A stretch of 64,000 nucleotides of DNA from Bradyrhizobium sp. SSBR45G. GTDB lineage: Bacteria > Pseudomonadota > Alphaproteobacteria > Rhizobiales > Xanthobacteraceae. The stretch is from positions 81,781-145,780 of the forward strand of contig NZ_BSCT01000021.1 in assembly GCF_030159255.1 (NCBI RefSeq), in the 5' to 3' direction. Both the position numbers and the translations under genes were made by a program. Numbering within the stretch: position 1 is the stretch's first letter; every line of letters begins with the position of its first letter. This document shows, one piece after another, positions 34,654 through 42,372 of the stretch. The notes below the pieces were generated by a model that had not been told where the DNA came from, ran no database searches, and saw only the letters and a list, made by a program, of their open reading frames with translations.

Positions 34654-35069
34654 ATGAAAGCCGGCGACTATGTCCGCTGCAATTTCCCTTTCAGGGAGAT
34701 GAGAGGCCCAGGACCATTTGCCCATATTGTTCTGGTTCTGGGTGTCGGTCGGACTGCAAGCGGTGCTTTCGCCGTGGTCGCCTACACGACGACGCGAATT
34801 GCTTTCGAAGGAACCCGTCGACCGCGCCAGCACCTGCTGGTCGATGAGGGACGCGCTCTCGCGCTGGGCCAAAGCAAGTCGTTCGTCGTCGATGCGGGTC
34901 GCATAGCGCGCTGCCTATTGATTCCGGCTACTTTCCCGATCTGCAGAATGAGGACGCGCCGAGTTTCGGCCGGGATCCGGCCTTCGTCGACAAGGTTGCC
35001 GCAAGAATTCGCGAGTTGATTGCGGCTGGATTTGCCGTCACTTCCGTCGACCTGACATCCGGAGCGTAG
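34654..35069 (+). pseudogene. PemK/MazF-like toxin, frameshifted
   Basis: The first part (MKAGDYVRCNFPFREMRGPG, HIVLVLGVGR, GQSKSFVVDAGRIAR) is a PemK-like toxin fold with its usual strand pattern. At about 34911, in the run GCGCGCTGCC, the frame breaks: reading in the next frame gives LPIDSGYFPDLQNEDAPSFG, then DPAFVDKVAARIRELIAAG and stops TAG at 35067. In the unshifted frame a different tail runs to 35019. A single base deletion restores a continuous protein of about 138 residues. The toxin is therefore probably inactive while the antitoxin-like frame is intact. A sequencing error cannot be excluded. Confidence 0.7.
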
Positions 35070-35223
35070 GCGGCTTTCGGACCGTGATCGTGTCCATCAG
35101 TCTCGCGTCGTGTTCAGATCGGCTTTGGAGGGACAGTGGGGGACCTGCGCCGGCGTCCTCGGCCATCCTTCGAAGCGCTCGCTCGGCTTGCCAATCCGTC
35201 TCGCCGATGGTCGCTCAAATTGC

Positions 35224-35517
35224 CTACACAAGCTCCATGCGCAAATCACGTCCGACGGCTCTCGCGGCCCTCGCCAGCGTCCCGAGCGTGACCGACTCGT
35301 TGTCGGGATCGAGCAGCCGGTCGAGCTGCGCACGGCTGGTCTCCATCCGCTTGGCCAGCTCGGTCTTGGAAATGGCCTCGCGCTGCATCAGCTCTTCGAG
35401 CTGCCGCACCAGCACGCGCTTGATCGCGCGCGCCGTCACGGTCTCGTACAGGTCTTCCTCCTTCAGGAAATCGTCGAAGGCGGAGCCGACTTTGCCGGGC
35501 TTCTGAGGTGTCCGCAT
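35224..35517 (-). CDS. XRE-family antitoxin (HigA-like)
   Basis: 97 residues. The helix-turn-helix is visible in RQLEELMQREAISKTELAKR, then METSRAQLDRLLDPDNESVT, the DNA-binding order of HigA-type antitoxins. The start overlaps the stop of the HigB-like toxin (TGATG). HigB-HigA loci have the toxin gene first, matching the order here. It should bind the operator-like palindrome at 35863-35878 upstream of the toxin. Its partner carries a frameshift, so the antitoxin may be maintained alone or be a decaying remnant. Confidence 0.78.
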   Translation of the reverse strand: MRTPQKPGKVGSAFDDFLKEEDLYETVTARAIKRVLVRQLEELMQREAISKTELAKRMETSRAQLDRLLDPDNESVTLGTLARAARAVGRDLRMELV

Positions 35518-35856
35518 CACAAAATGTCTTTCATGCGTTTGACGGCCAGGTCGATATCGGACCTTGGCGTCTTCTGGCTTTTCTTGATGAAGGCATGGAG
35601 CAGGATCATCCGGCCCTCCAGTTCGCAGAATATCACTCGGGCGATGCGACCGACCCTGCGTGAGGCTGCTGCACACTTCCCAGAGTCCCTGGTTCAAGGG
35701 CCGGCAGAGCGGAAGGCCGATGGGCCATGCGAACTCGACATCCTTGATGTCTTCGCCGACGATCCGGCGATCCTCCGCCGGCAATTCCTTGAGCCAAGCT
35801 CGAACCGGCTCTCTGCCAGACGGAAGCGCATAGAAGAACGCCGGGAGTCTCTTCAT
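35517..35856 (-). pseudogene. HigB-like (RelE-superfamily) toxin, frameshifted
   Basis: Starts MKRLPAFFYALPSGREPVRA, LKELPAEDRRIVGEDIKDVE, LWEVCSSLTQG, the conserved HigB/RelE layout. A 4-base tandem duplication (GGTC GGTC, around 35645-35655) then breaks the frame; in the next frame the protein continues VIFCELEGRMILLHAFIKKS, then RSDIDLAVKRMKDIL and stops at 35517, next to the antitoxin start. Removing one GGTC restores a continuous protein of about 110 residues. The toxin is probably inactive in this strain. Confidence 0.75.
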
Positions 35857-35862
35857 CTAAGT

Positions 35863-35878
35863 GTACCATTTTTGGTAC
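35863..35878. promoter_or_regulatory. Operator-like palindrome of the HigBA locus
   Basis: GTACCA-tttt-TGGTAC is a perfect inverted repeat directly upstream of the toxin start at 35856, where antitoxin-mediated autorepression of such loci usually acts. Confidence 0.55.
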
Positions 35879-36053
35879 GTTCTGCAATATTGGAATTGCT
35901 CGGCATGTTCCGAGCGTGTCCGTTCGAGGAACGTGCGACTGGCTTCGTCCGCCTGGAACCAACCGGTCCCGGCTTCAGCATTTCTAGAACAAAATAAGAA
36001 CAAAAACCAGAAGCCGGGTCAAGCGGCTGCAATTCCGGACCCCGAAACGAACA

Positions 36054-36084
36054 CGGCCTCCGGCAGGGGAGCTACCGGAGGCCG
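36054..36084. terminator. GC-rich hairpin in the gap between HigBA and flgH
   Basis: CGGCCTCCGG and CCGGAGGCCG form a perfect 10-bp stem around an 11-base loop. The gap 35857-36342 otherwise holds the HigBA operator and A-rich, G-rich sequence without coding potential. Which gene, if any, it terminates is not clear. Confidence 0.5.
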
Positions 36085-36342
36085 CGTATACATCACCCGC
36101 CGCGCCTAGGTTCGCATTGGGCAATGTGGGAGCTCGTTTTCAGGAGAAGGGCGGCGGCTGCGGGGGCATGATCCGTGTCGCGCTCGGCCAGTTGCTTGCC
36201 TGACCCTCCCGGCATGGGGAGGGATTTCGTCGTGTCCTTCGTTGGTTCTTCGGGAAGCCGAACTGACCGGATCAGGCCGGCGGTGTCTTGAGTTGACCGG
36301 GCGCGATTGGATCCGCCCGGTCCGTTGATCGTGGCTTCCGCC

Positions 36343-37122
36343 TCAGAACGGCAGCAGGATGTCCATCACCTGCTGGCCGTAGCGCGGCTGCTGGACGTCG
36401 CTGATCTGGCCGCGGCCGCCATAGGAGATGCGGGCCTGGGCGATCTTGGTGGAGTCGATGGTGTTGTCGCTCTGGATGTCCTCCGGACGCACGATGCCGG
36501 CGACGATCAGCTCGCGGATCTCGTAGTTGACGCGGATCTCCTGCTTGCCTTCGACGACCAGGTTGCCGTTCGGCAGCACCTGCGTCACGACCGCGGCGAC
36601 GCTGGTGGTCAGCGATTCCGAGCGCTGGATGGTGCCCTTGCCGTCGGAGGAGGAGGAGCCGTCGGCGGTCAGGAGGCGGCCGGGCAGCACCTTCTGGGCC
36701 TGGACGCCGAGCGTCTGCGAGCCGATGAAGTCGGTGATGCCCGAATCCTCCTTGTTGGTGCGGCTGCGCTGGGTCTCGTTGGCGATGTTGGCCTTGTCGG
36801 AGATGCTGACCGTGACGGTCAGGAGGTCGCCGACCTGATGCGCGCGCTGGTCCTTGAAGAAGGCGCGCGAGCCGTTGCGCCACAGCGAGTTCGGCGCGTA
36901 GGACACCGCTTCCGGCTTCGGCATCGGCATCTGCACCGGCTTGTAGCCGGGCTGGGTGGTCGGATTGTCGATCTCCGTCAGCTTCGGCCGCTCGCCGATC
37001 TGCGTCAGCCGGTCGATCGAGGAGCATCCGCCGGCCACCGACAGCACCGCGAAGGAGACCGAGATCAGCGCGATCCGCCGCAGGCCTGGAGCACCCTGAC
37101 CATCATACTTGAACGTCGACAT
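36343..37122 (-). CDS. flgH: Flagellar L-ring protein FlgH
   Basis: 259 residues. The signal peptide ends in a lipobox (FAVLSVAGGCSS), so Cys35 would be acylated and the protein anchored in the outer membrane. SLWRNGSRAFFKDQRAHQVG and DLLTVTVSISDKANIANET are the FlgH signature, and the C-terminus RGQISDVQQPRYGQQVMDIL is typical. It forms the outer-membrane ring through which the rod passes. Start at 37122 gives the full signal. Only five bases after flgA, fourth gene of flgF-flgG-flgA-flgH. Confidence 0.95.
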   Translation of the reverse strand: MSTFKYDGQGAPGLRRIALISVSFAVLSVAGGCSSIDRLTQIGERPKLTEIDNPTTQPGYKPVQMPMPKPEAVSYAPNSLWRNGSRAFFKDQRAHQVGDLLTVTVSISDKANIANETQRSRTNKEDSGITDFIGSQTLGVQAQKVLPGRLLTADGSSSSDGKGTIQRSESLTTSVAAVVTQVLPNGNLVVEGKQEIRVNYEIRELIVAGIVRPEDIQSDNTIDSTKIAQARISYGGRGQISDVQQPRYGQQVMDILLPF

Positions 37123-37127
37123 GAAAC

Positions 37128-38192
37128 TTACTCGGCTTTCGGGGTGGCGGAGGAGGGAAGGCGGCTGGCGACGGAGACCGGCGCCGTGATTTCGGCCTCC
37201 GAGGTCTGCGCCGGCTTGCCGGAGATGGTGTCGACCGTGACCTGGCCGCGCCCGGTGACACGGCCGGTGATGGTGCGCTTGGACTGCAGGTTGAGCACGC
37301 TGACGATGTCGCCCTCGGTGCCGGCTTCCAGCGCCTTGCCGCGGGTGGTGAGATAGATGCCGGCGGTCTGGTAGATCAGCGTCACCGTCTGGTCGCGCTG
37401 CACGAGGTCCGGCTTGGCGAGGTCGGTGGTCTTCAGCGCCTGGCCGGCGCGGACTGGCCGGCGCATCTGCATGCCGACGGCGAGCTCGCGCGAGGCGGGC
37501 TCGGCGCCGCCGAGCTCGGCGCGCGGCCGCCGCTCGATCTGCAGGTCGCCCGAGCGGATCATCTCGTTGCGGTCGATGTTGCGGGTCAGCACCGCGGCCT
37601 CGACGGTCTCGATGGCGACGCCGCTGTAGCGCAGCTTGGTCGGGCTTGCTCCGCTGGCGTTGCCGAGCTCGAAGGTGATGTCGAAGCGGCCGCTGCGCGG
37701 ATCGAAGCGGATGCTGGTCGGTGCCAGCGCGCCGTTGCTGGAGGCGTCGAACTTCAGGTCCTGCACCGGCTGGTCGAAGCTGATGGCGAGGCTTGCGGCG
37801 TCGCCGAGCCCGTTGCGGTGATCGAGCGCCTGGGCCACGGCCGTGCTGATCTCCTTGGCGTCGACGGCACGGGCGAGCCGGGTGACCGAGACCTCCTTGA
37901 CGTCGCGGACGTCGACGCCGATGACCTGGTGATTGCGCAGCGTCGAGATCACCTGCGCCGCCGGCAGCACGCCGGTGGTGCCCAGATCGGGCGCGCGGTA
38001 GACGGCGACGTTCGCGGCGACCCCGGCATTCTCGATCAGGTCGCCGACACGGACGATGTCGCCGGTCACGTTCACGGTTGGGCGCAGCACGGGCGCCTTG
38101 ATCTGGTCGTTGGCCTCGCCGGCGAAGGCCGACAGCGCGGTCGAGGCGAGCAGGGCGGCGGCGAGCAGGACGGGACGGGTGCGGGTCATCAT
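37128..38192 (-). CDS. flgA: Flagellar P-ring assembly chaperone FlgA
   Basis: 354 residues, longer than enteric FlgA (about 219). A Sec signal peptide (PVLLAAALLASTALSAFAGE) is followed by a long N-terminal part and a C-terminal SAF-like/ChapFlgA domain (AVLTRNIDRNEMIRSGDLQI, GMQMRRPVRAGQALKTTDLA, VSVLNLQSKRTITGRVTGRG). FlgA assists FlgI folding in the periplasm. Overlap or short spacing with flgH and 18 bases from flgG show a common transcript driven from upstream of flgF. Confidence 0.93.
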   Translation of the reverse strand: MMTRTRPVLLAAALLASTALSAFAGEANDQIKAPVLRPTVNVTGDIVRVGDLIENAGVAANVAVYRAPDLGTTGVLPAAQVISTLRNHQVIGVDVRDVKEVSVTRLARAVDAKEISTAVAQALDHRNGLGDAASLAISFDQPVQDLKFDASSNGALAPTSIRFDPRSGRFDITFELGNASGASPTKLRYSGVAIETVEAAVLTRNIDRNEMIRSGDLQIERRPRAELGGAEPASRELAVGMQMRRPVRAGQALKTTDLAKPDLVQRDQTVTLIYQTAGIYLTTRGKALEAGTEGDIVSVLNLQSKRTITGRVTGRGQVTVDTISGKPAQTSEAEITAPVSVASRLPSSATPKAE

Positions 38193-38210
38193 GGCGATCT
38201 CCCTCAGACC

Positions 38211-38999
38211 TCAGCGGAACAGCGCGGTGGTGGACTGCATCATCTGGTCGGCGGCGGAGATGACCTTTGCGTTCATCTCATAGGCGCGCTGGGCGGCGAT
38301 CAGCTCGCTCATCTCGCTGACGACGTCGACATTGGCCTGCTCCAGGCTTCCCTGGGTGATGGCGCCGTAACCTTCCTGGTTGGCGACGCCGTCCTGCGGC
38401 GCACCGGAGGAGGGCGTGTCGGTGAACTGGTTGTTGCCGACCGGCTGCAGGCCGGCCTTGTTGATGAAGCGCGTGACCTGGAGCTGGCCGATGATGTTTG
38501 AGGTGGTCGAGCCCGGCAGCGTCACCGAGACCTGACCCTGTGCGTTGACGGTGATGCCCGACGCGTTCTGCGGGATCGTGATCGTCGGCTGCACCGGGTT
38601 GCCCTGGGCGGTGACGATGCGGCCCTGATTGTCCATCTGGAAGGTGCCGTCGCGGGTGTACTGATAGGTGCCGTCCGGCATCAGGACCTTGAAGAAGCCT
38701 TCGCCGGTGATCGCGAGGTCGAGATCGTTGCCGGTCTGCGACAGCGTGCCCTGGGTCATCGACCGTGGCGTTCCGACGGTCTTGACGCCGCCGCCGATGT
38801 CGACGCCCACGGGCAGGATCGTGCCCTGGTCCGAGGACTGCGCGCCGACCCGGCGGATGTGCTCGTAGATCAGGTCCTGGAACGCCGCCGTCTGCTTCTT
38901 GAAGCCGGTGGTGCGGAGGTTGGCGATGTTGTTGGAGATCACCTGAACGTTGAGTTCCTGTGCCGCCATTCCGGTCGCAGCGGTGTGAAGCGCCTGCAT
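38211..38999 (-). CDS. flgG: Flagellar distal rod protein FlgG
   Basis: 262 residues, typical size. MQALHTAATGMAAQELNVQV and ISNNIANLRTTGFKKQTAAF are the rod-protein N-terminal motif; the C-terminus QANVDVVSEMSELIAAQRAY and EMNAKVISAADQMMQSTTAL closes the coiled-coil. It forms the distal rod through the P and L rings. RBS-like GGAGACG before the start. Second gene of the flgF-flgG-flgA-flgH transcript, 28 bases after flgF. Confidence 0.96.
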   Translation of the reverse strand: MQALHTAATGMAAQELNVQVISNNIANLRTTGFKKQTAAFQDLIYEHIRRVGAQSSDQGTILPVGVDIGGGVKTVGTPRSMTQGTLSQTGNDLDLAITGEGFFKVLMPDGTYQYTRDGTFQMDNQGRIVTAQGNPVQPTITIPQNASGITVNAQGQVSVTLPGSTTSNIIGQLQVTRFINKAGLQPVGNNQFTDTPSSGAPQDGVANQEGYGAITQGSLEQANVDVVSEMSELIAAQRAYEMNAKVISAADQMMQSTTALFR

Positions 39000-39027
39000 G
39001 TCACGTCTCCTTCAGAGTCTGTCGCGG

Positions 39028-39792
39028 TCAGGCCGGAACGTCGGCGAGTTTCTCGATCGCGCTCTTGCGCATGTCGCTCTGGACCTGCAGCATGTTGGCG
39101 ACCTGGGTGTAGGCACGCATCACTTCGACCATCTTGCTCATCTCGCCGACCGCGCTGACGTTCGACTTCTCGATGTAGCCCTGCTGGACGGTGGACTTGG
39201 TATCCTGCTGCGGCGTGACGCCGCCGGCGGCGGAATAGAGGTTGTTGCCCTGCTTCTGCGCCTGCTGCGGGTCGGCGAAGTTGACGATGCGCAGCTTGCC
39301 GCGGATCGAGTCTGTGCGGTTGACGCCTTCGACGACGGTGACGGTGCCATCCGGCGAGATGTTGATGTCGTGGTCGGTCGGCTGGAACACGATCGGACCG
39401 CCGGTGCCGAGCACCGGGTCGCCGGCCGCGGTGACGAGCTGGCCGGTATTGTTCATGTGCAGATTGCCGTCGCGGGTGTAGCGCTCGCCGGCGGCGGTCT
39501 GCACCGTCAGGAAGCCGTCGCCGGCGATGGCGACATCGAGCGCGTTGCCGGTGCGCTCCGTCGAGCCCTGCGAGAAGTCGCGATAGGTGCCGCGGTCCTG
39601 GACGTAGGACACCTTGCGGGAGGCGCCCGGAAAATTGTCTTCATGCGCGCCGGAGGAGAGATACTCCTCGAACAGCTGCTGATCGGCCTTGAAGCCGTTG
39701 GTGTTGACGTTGGCGACGTTGTTGGCAACGACGTCGAGTTGCCGCTCCAGCACCATCTGCCGCGACAATCCGATGAGAAGCGCATTCTCCAC
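39028..39792 (-). CDS. flgF: Flagellar proximal rod protein FlgF
   Basis: 254 residues from the GTG at 39792: ENALLIGLSRQMVLERQLDV then VANNVANVNTNGFKADQQLF is the rod motif, and the C-terminus NVSAVGEMSKMVEVMRAYTQ is typical of FlgF/FlgG. It stacks between FlgB/C and FlgG in the rod. The GTG with GGGAGATC upstream is chosen because an upstream ATG at 39900 adds 36 unrelated residues. First gene of the operon, behind a sigma-54 site at 39909-39923. Confidence 0.93.
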   Translation of the reverse strand: MENALLIGLSRQMVLERQLDVVANNVANVNTNGFKADQQLFEEYLSSGAHEDNFPGASRKVSYVQDRGTYRDFSQGSTERTGNALDVAIAGDGFLTVQTAAGERYTRDGNLHMNNTGQLVTAAGDPVLGTGGPIVFQPTDHDINISPDGTVTVVEGVNRTDSIRGKLRIVNFADPQQAQKQGNNLYSAAGGVTPQQDTKSTVQQGYIEKSNVSAVGEMSKMVEVMRAYTQVANMLQVQSDMRKSAIEKLADVPA

Positions 39793-39908
39793 CGGTCGAT
39801 CTCCCCTTTTAACGAATCCCGTTCGCGGCACCTCTCCCAAGGCGGTCTCGATCGGGTCTTCCAGGAACCGTTCAGCTCTCCCAAGCCGGCGGGTTCGCAA
39901 GGGGTACA

Positions 39909-39923
39909 GCGAAAGCCGTGCCA
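39909..39923 (-). promoter_or_regulatory. Sigma-54 promoter of flgF-flgG-flgA-flgH
   Basis: On the minus strand TGGCAC-ggctt-TCGC, the same -12 variant as the flgI promoter. The -24 is about 130 bases before the flgF start. Upstream lie two FlbD-type half-sites. Confidence 0.72.
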
Positions 39924-39977
39924 GTTTGAAATATCAATAAATATCAGTCGGTTATGCGTATAGCCGCGTTCAAAACG

Positions 39978-40016
39978 CCCGGCAATAACGTCTCGTCAAC
40001 CATAATTGCCCGGCAA
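39978..40016. promoter_or_regulatory. FlbD-type half-sites between flgF and fliL
   Basis: CCCGGCA occurs at 39978-39984 and again at 40009-40015, the latter inside TTGCC-C-GGCAA. They are 55-90 bases from the flgF sigma-54 promoter. The full CCCGGCA-N5-TGCCGGG palindrome is absent here, so binding may be weaker or cooperative. Confidence 0.45.
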
Positions 40017-40050
40017 GTTTTTCCCACCTCCGGAACAAAAGAAAGCTTCC

Positions 40051-40059
40051 GTTAACCAT
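40051..40059 (+). promoter_or_regulatory. GTTAACCAT motif upstream of fliL
   Basis: GTTAACCAT, 113 bases before the fliL start, repeats the right half of the CtrA boxes before flgB and fliC3, but no TTAA lies 7 bases upstream, so this is a half-site at best. Confidence 0.35.
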
Positions 40060-40171
40060 TGTTACCGTAGCGTTCACTCAACGAAGCGCAGATGCGCTGG
40101 GAGCGTGTTGGTTTCGCGTCATCGAGCTTTCTGGCGGCATCGGTTCGACTTTCGCAGAGGATCCGAAGGCC

Positions 40172-40666
40172 ATGGCTGAGAATGAAGGCGGAGCAGGCGA
40201 AGGCGAGGAGCAAGCCGGCTCGCCGAAAAGCAAGCTCAAGCTGATCATCATGATCGTCGGCGCGCTGGCGCTGCTCGGCGTCGGCGGCGCGGCCTATTTC
40301 TTCTTCTTCAGCCATAAGAACGACGAGCATCATGCCGAGGCGGCGCCGGCGGCGAAGCCACCGGCCTTCGTCGAGGTGCCGGACCTGCTGGTCAACCTGG
40401 TCGGCAATCCCGGCGACCGGGTCCAATATCTGAAAGTGAAGATCGTGCTCGAGGTGAAGGAGGAGAAGCAGATCGAGACGATCAAGCCGACCCTGCCGCG
40501 CGTCACCGACATCTTCCAGACCTATTTGCGCGAGCTCCGGCCGAGCGACCTCAACGGCTCGGCGGGCCTGTTCAGGCTCAAGGAGGAGCTCACCAAGCGG
40601 GTCAACGTCGCGCTGGCGCCCAACCAGGTCAACGCGGTGCTGTTCAAGGAAATCGTGGTCCAGTAA
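40172..40666 (+). CDS. fliL: Flagellar basal-body-associated protein FliL
   Basis: 164 residues. A single membrane helix (LIIMIVGALALLGVGGAAYF, residues about 26-45) follows a short basic cytoplasmic tail, then a periplasmic FliL domain (YLKVKIVLEVKEEKQIETIK to TKRVNVALAPNQVNAVLF). FliL lies near the stator and supports torque. Full family length. It leads fliL-fliM-DUF6468-motE, with 21 bases to fliM. A half CtrA-like motif lies upstream. Confidence 0.93.
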   Translation: MAENEGGAGEGEEQAGSPKSKLKLIIMIVGALALLGVGGAAYFFFFSHKNDEHHAEAAPAAKPPAFVEVPDLLVNLVGNPGDRVQYLKVKIVLEVKEEKQIETIKPTLPRVTDIFQTYLRELRPSDLNGSAGLFRLKEELTKRVNVALAPNQVNAVLFKEIVVQ

Positions 40667-40687
40667 GGCACGGAAAGCGCAACGATC

Positions 40688-41890
40688 ATGGCGGGCAACG
40701 ATCAAGTCGACCAAGATGCGATAGCCGCGCAATGGGAAGCCTCGCTCGATTCGGAGGATCCCACAGAGGCCGCGGAAGCCGCAGCAGCCAATGAACTCAC
40801 CGAATCGATGGCCCTGCAATGGGCCGCGATGGTCGAGGACGGCAGCCGCGATTTCGGCGCCACCAAGAACGGCGGCGAGCGGGTGCTGTCGCAGGAGGAG
40901 ATCGACAATCTCCTCGGCTTCACCGCCGGCGAGGTCAATCTCGACGACCATTCCGGCATTCGCGCCATCATCGATTCGGCGATGGTCTCCTACGAGCGTC
41001 TGCCGATGCTCGAAATCGTCTTCGACCGCCTGGTGCGGCTGATGACGACCAGCTTGCGCAACTTCACCTCCGACAACGTCGAAGTCTCGCTCGACCGCAT
41101 CACCTCGGTGCGCTTCGGCGACTACATGAACTCGATCCCGCTGCCGGCCGTGCTGTCGGTGTTCAAGGCCGAGGAGTGGGAGAATTTCGGCCTCGCGATG
41201 GTCGACTCGACGCTGATCTATTCGATCATCGACGTGCTGCTCGGCGGCCGCCGCGGCAACACCCAGCTCCGCGTCGAGGGCCGTCCCTACACCACGATCG
41301 AGACCAATCTGGTCAAGCGCCTGATCGAGGTGGTGCTGGCCGATGCCGAGCAGGCGTTCCGGCCGCTGTCGCCGGTGCGCTTCACGATCGACCGGCTCGA
41401 GACCAACCCGCGTTTCGCCGCGATCAGCCGGCCGGCCAATGCCGCGATCCTGGTGAAGCTGCGGATCGACATGGAAGACCGCGGCGGCAACATCGAGCTG
41501 CTGCTGCCCTATGCGACGATCGAGCCGATCCGGCCGGTGCTGTTGCAGATGTTCATGGGCGAGAAGTTCGGCCGCGATCCGGTCTGGGAAGGCCATTTCG
41601 CCACCGAGATCACCAAGGCCGAGGTCGCCGTCGACGCCGTGCTCTACGAGGCCGACGTGCCGCTGAAGCAACTGATGCGGCTCAAGGTCGGCGACACCCT
41701 GCCGCTCGACATCCGTCCCGATGCGCTGGTCGCCGTCCGCTGCGGCAACACGATGCTGACGGAAGGACGGATGGGCCGGGTCGGCGACCGCGTCGCGATC
41801 CGTGTCACCAAGAATCTGCGCAAGCCCAACACGACACTTGCGATGTTCGAAGGCTCCGAAGGCCAGAACAAGTTGATGGAGGCCCAATGA
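40688..41890 (+). CDS. fliM: Flagellar motor switch protein FliM
   Basis: 400 residues. The CheY-binding peptide LSQEEIDNLLGF is not at the very N-terminus but at about residues 68-79, after a 65-residue extension carrying two similar motifs, AIAAQWEASLD and SMALQWAAMVED. The FliM core follows (GIRAIIDSAMVSYERLPMLE, LIYSIIDVLLGGRRG) and a SpoA-like C-terminus (DVPLKQLMRLKVGDTLPLDI). The switch complex controls rotation with FliG and FliN. The stop overlaps the next start (ATGA), so the following gene is coupled. Confidence 0.94.
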   Translation: MAGNDQVDQDAIAAQWEASLDSEDPTEAAEAAAANELTESMALQWAAMVEDGSRDFGATKNGGERVLSQEEIDNLLGFTAGEVNLDDHSGIRAIIDSAMVSYERLPMLEIVFDRLVRLMTTSLRNFTSDNVEVSLDRITSVRFGDYMNSIPLPAVLSVFKAEEWENFGLAMVDSTLIYSIIDVLLGGRRGNTQLRVEGRPYTTIETNLVKRLIEVVLADAEQAFRPLSPVRFTIDRLETNPRFAAISRPANAAILVKLRIDMEDRGGNIELLLPYATIEPIRPVLLQMFMGEKFGRDPVWEGHFATEITKAEVAVDAVLYEADVPLKQLMRLKVGDTLPLDIRPDALVAVRCGNTMLTEGRMGRVGDRVAIRVTKNLRKPNTTLAMFEGSEGQNKLMEAQ

Positions 41891-42372
41891 ACCACTCCCT
41901 CGGATTGATCATCGAAAGCCTGGTGGCGGTCCTTCTGGTGCTGACCATCGGCTATTGCATGCTGCTGAATTCACGGCTGAAGCGGCTGAAGGCCGACGAG
42001 CATTCGCTCAAGGCCGTGATCGCGGAGCTGATCACCGCGACCGAGATCGCCGAGCGCGCGATCGGCGGCCTCAAGCTCGCGGTGCGCGACGTCAACGACA
42101 ATCTCGGCAATCAGCTCGCCGCGGCGACGCAGATGTCGGACCAGTTGCGCAAGCAGCTCGCCGAGAGCGACGGCGTGGTCCGTCGTCTGTCGCGGATCGC
42201 CAGCGCCGCGCGTCCGATCACCGCGCCTGACGCCGCGTCCGAGCCGGCGGCCGCAGCCGCGCCTGCGCCGGCCATCACGGCCGAGCCGGTCCGTGTCTCC
42301 GGCGCCAAGGCGGTTGCCGCCGCGGCGCAGGCATTCTCCGAACGTCGAAGGACCGGTGGCCTTGCCGCATGA
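41887..42372 (+). CDS. DUF6468-like bitopic membrane protein of the fliLM operon
   Basis: 161 residues. One N-terminal membrane helix (LIIESLVAVLLVLTIGYCML), then a helical/coiled-coil stretch (LKADEHSLKAVIAELITATE, VNDNLGNQLAAATQMSDQLR) and an Ala/Pro-rich C-terminal tail. This layout and the place directly after fliM recall PflI of Caulobacter, a bitopic protein involved in flagellar placement, but orthology is an inference from position and topology. ATGA overlaps on both sides (with fliM and motE) show translational coupling. Confidence 0.68.
   Translation: MNHSLGLIIESLVAVLLVLTIGYCMLLNSRLKRLKADEHSLKAVIAELITATEIAERAIGGLKLAVRDVNDNLGNQLAAATQMSDQLRKQLAESDGVVRRLSRIASAARPITAPDAASEPAAAAAPAPAITAEPVRVSGAKAVAAAAQAFSERRRTGGLAA

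Noticed and set aside
35110..35997. 295-residue plus-strand frame over the HigBA locus
   Set aside because: It runs antisense to a HigA antitoxin whose fold and toxin overlap are convincing; no domain is seen.
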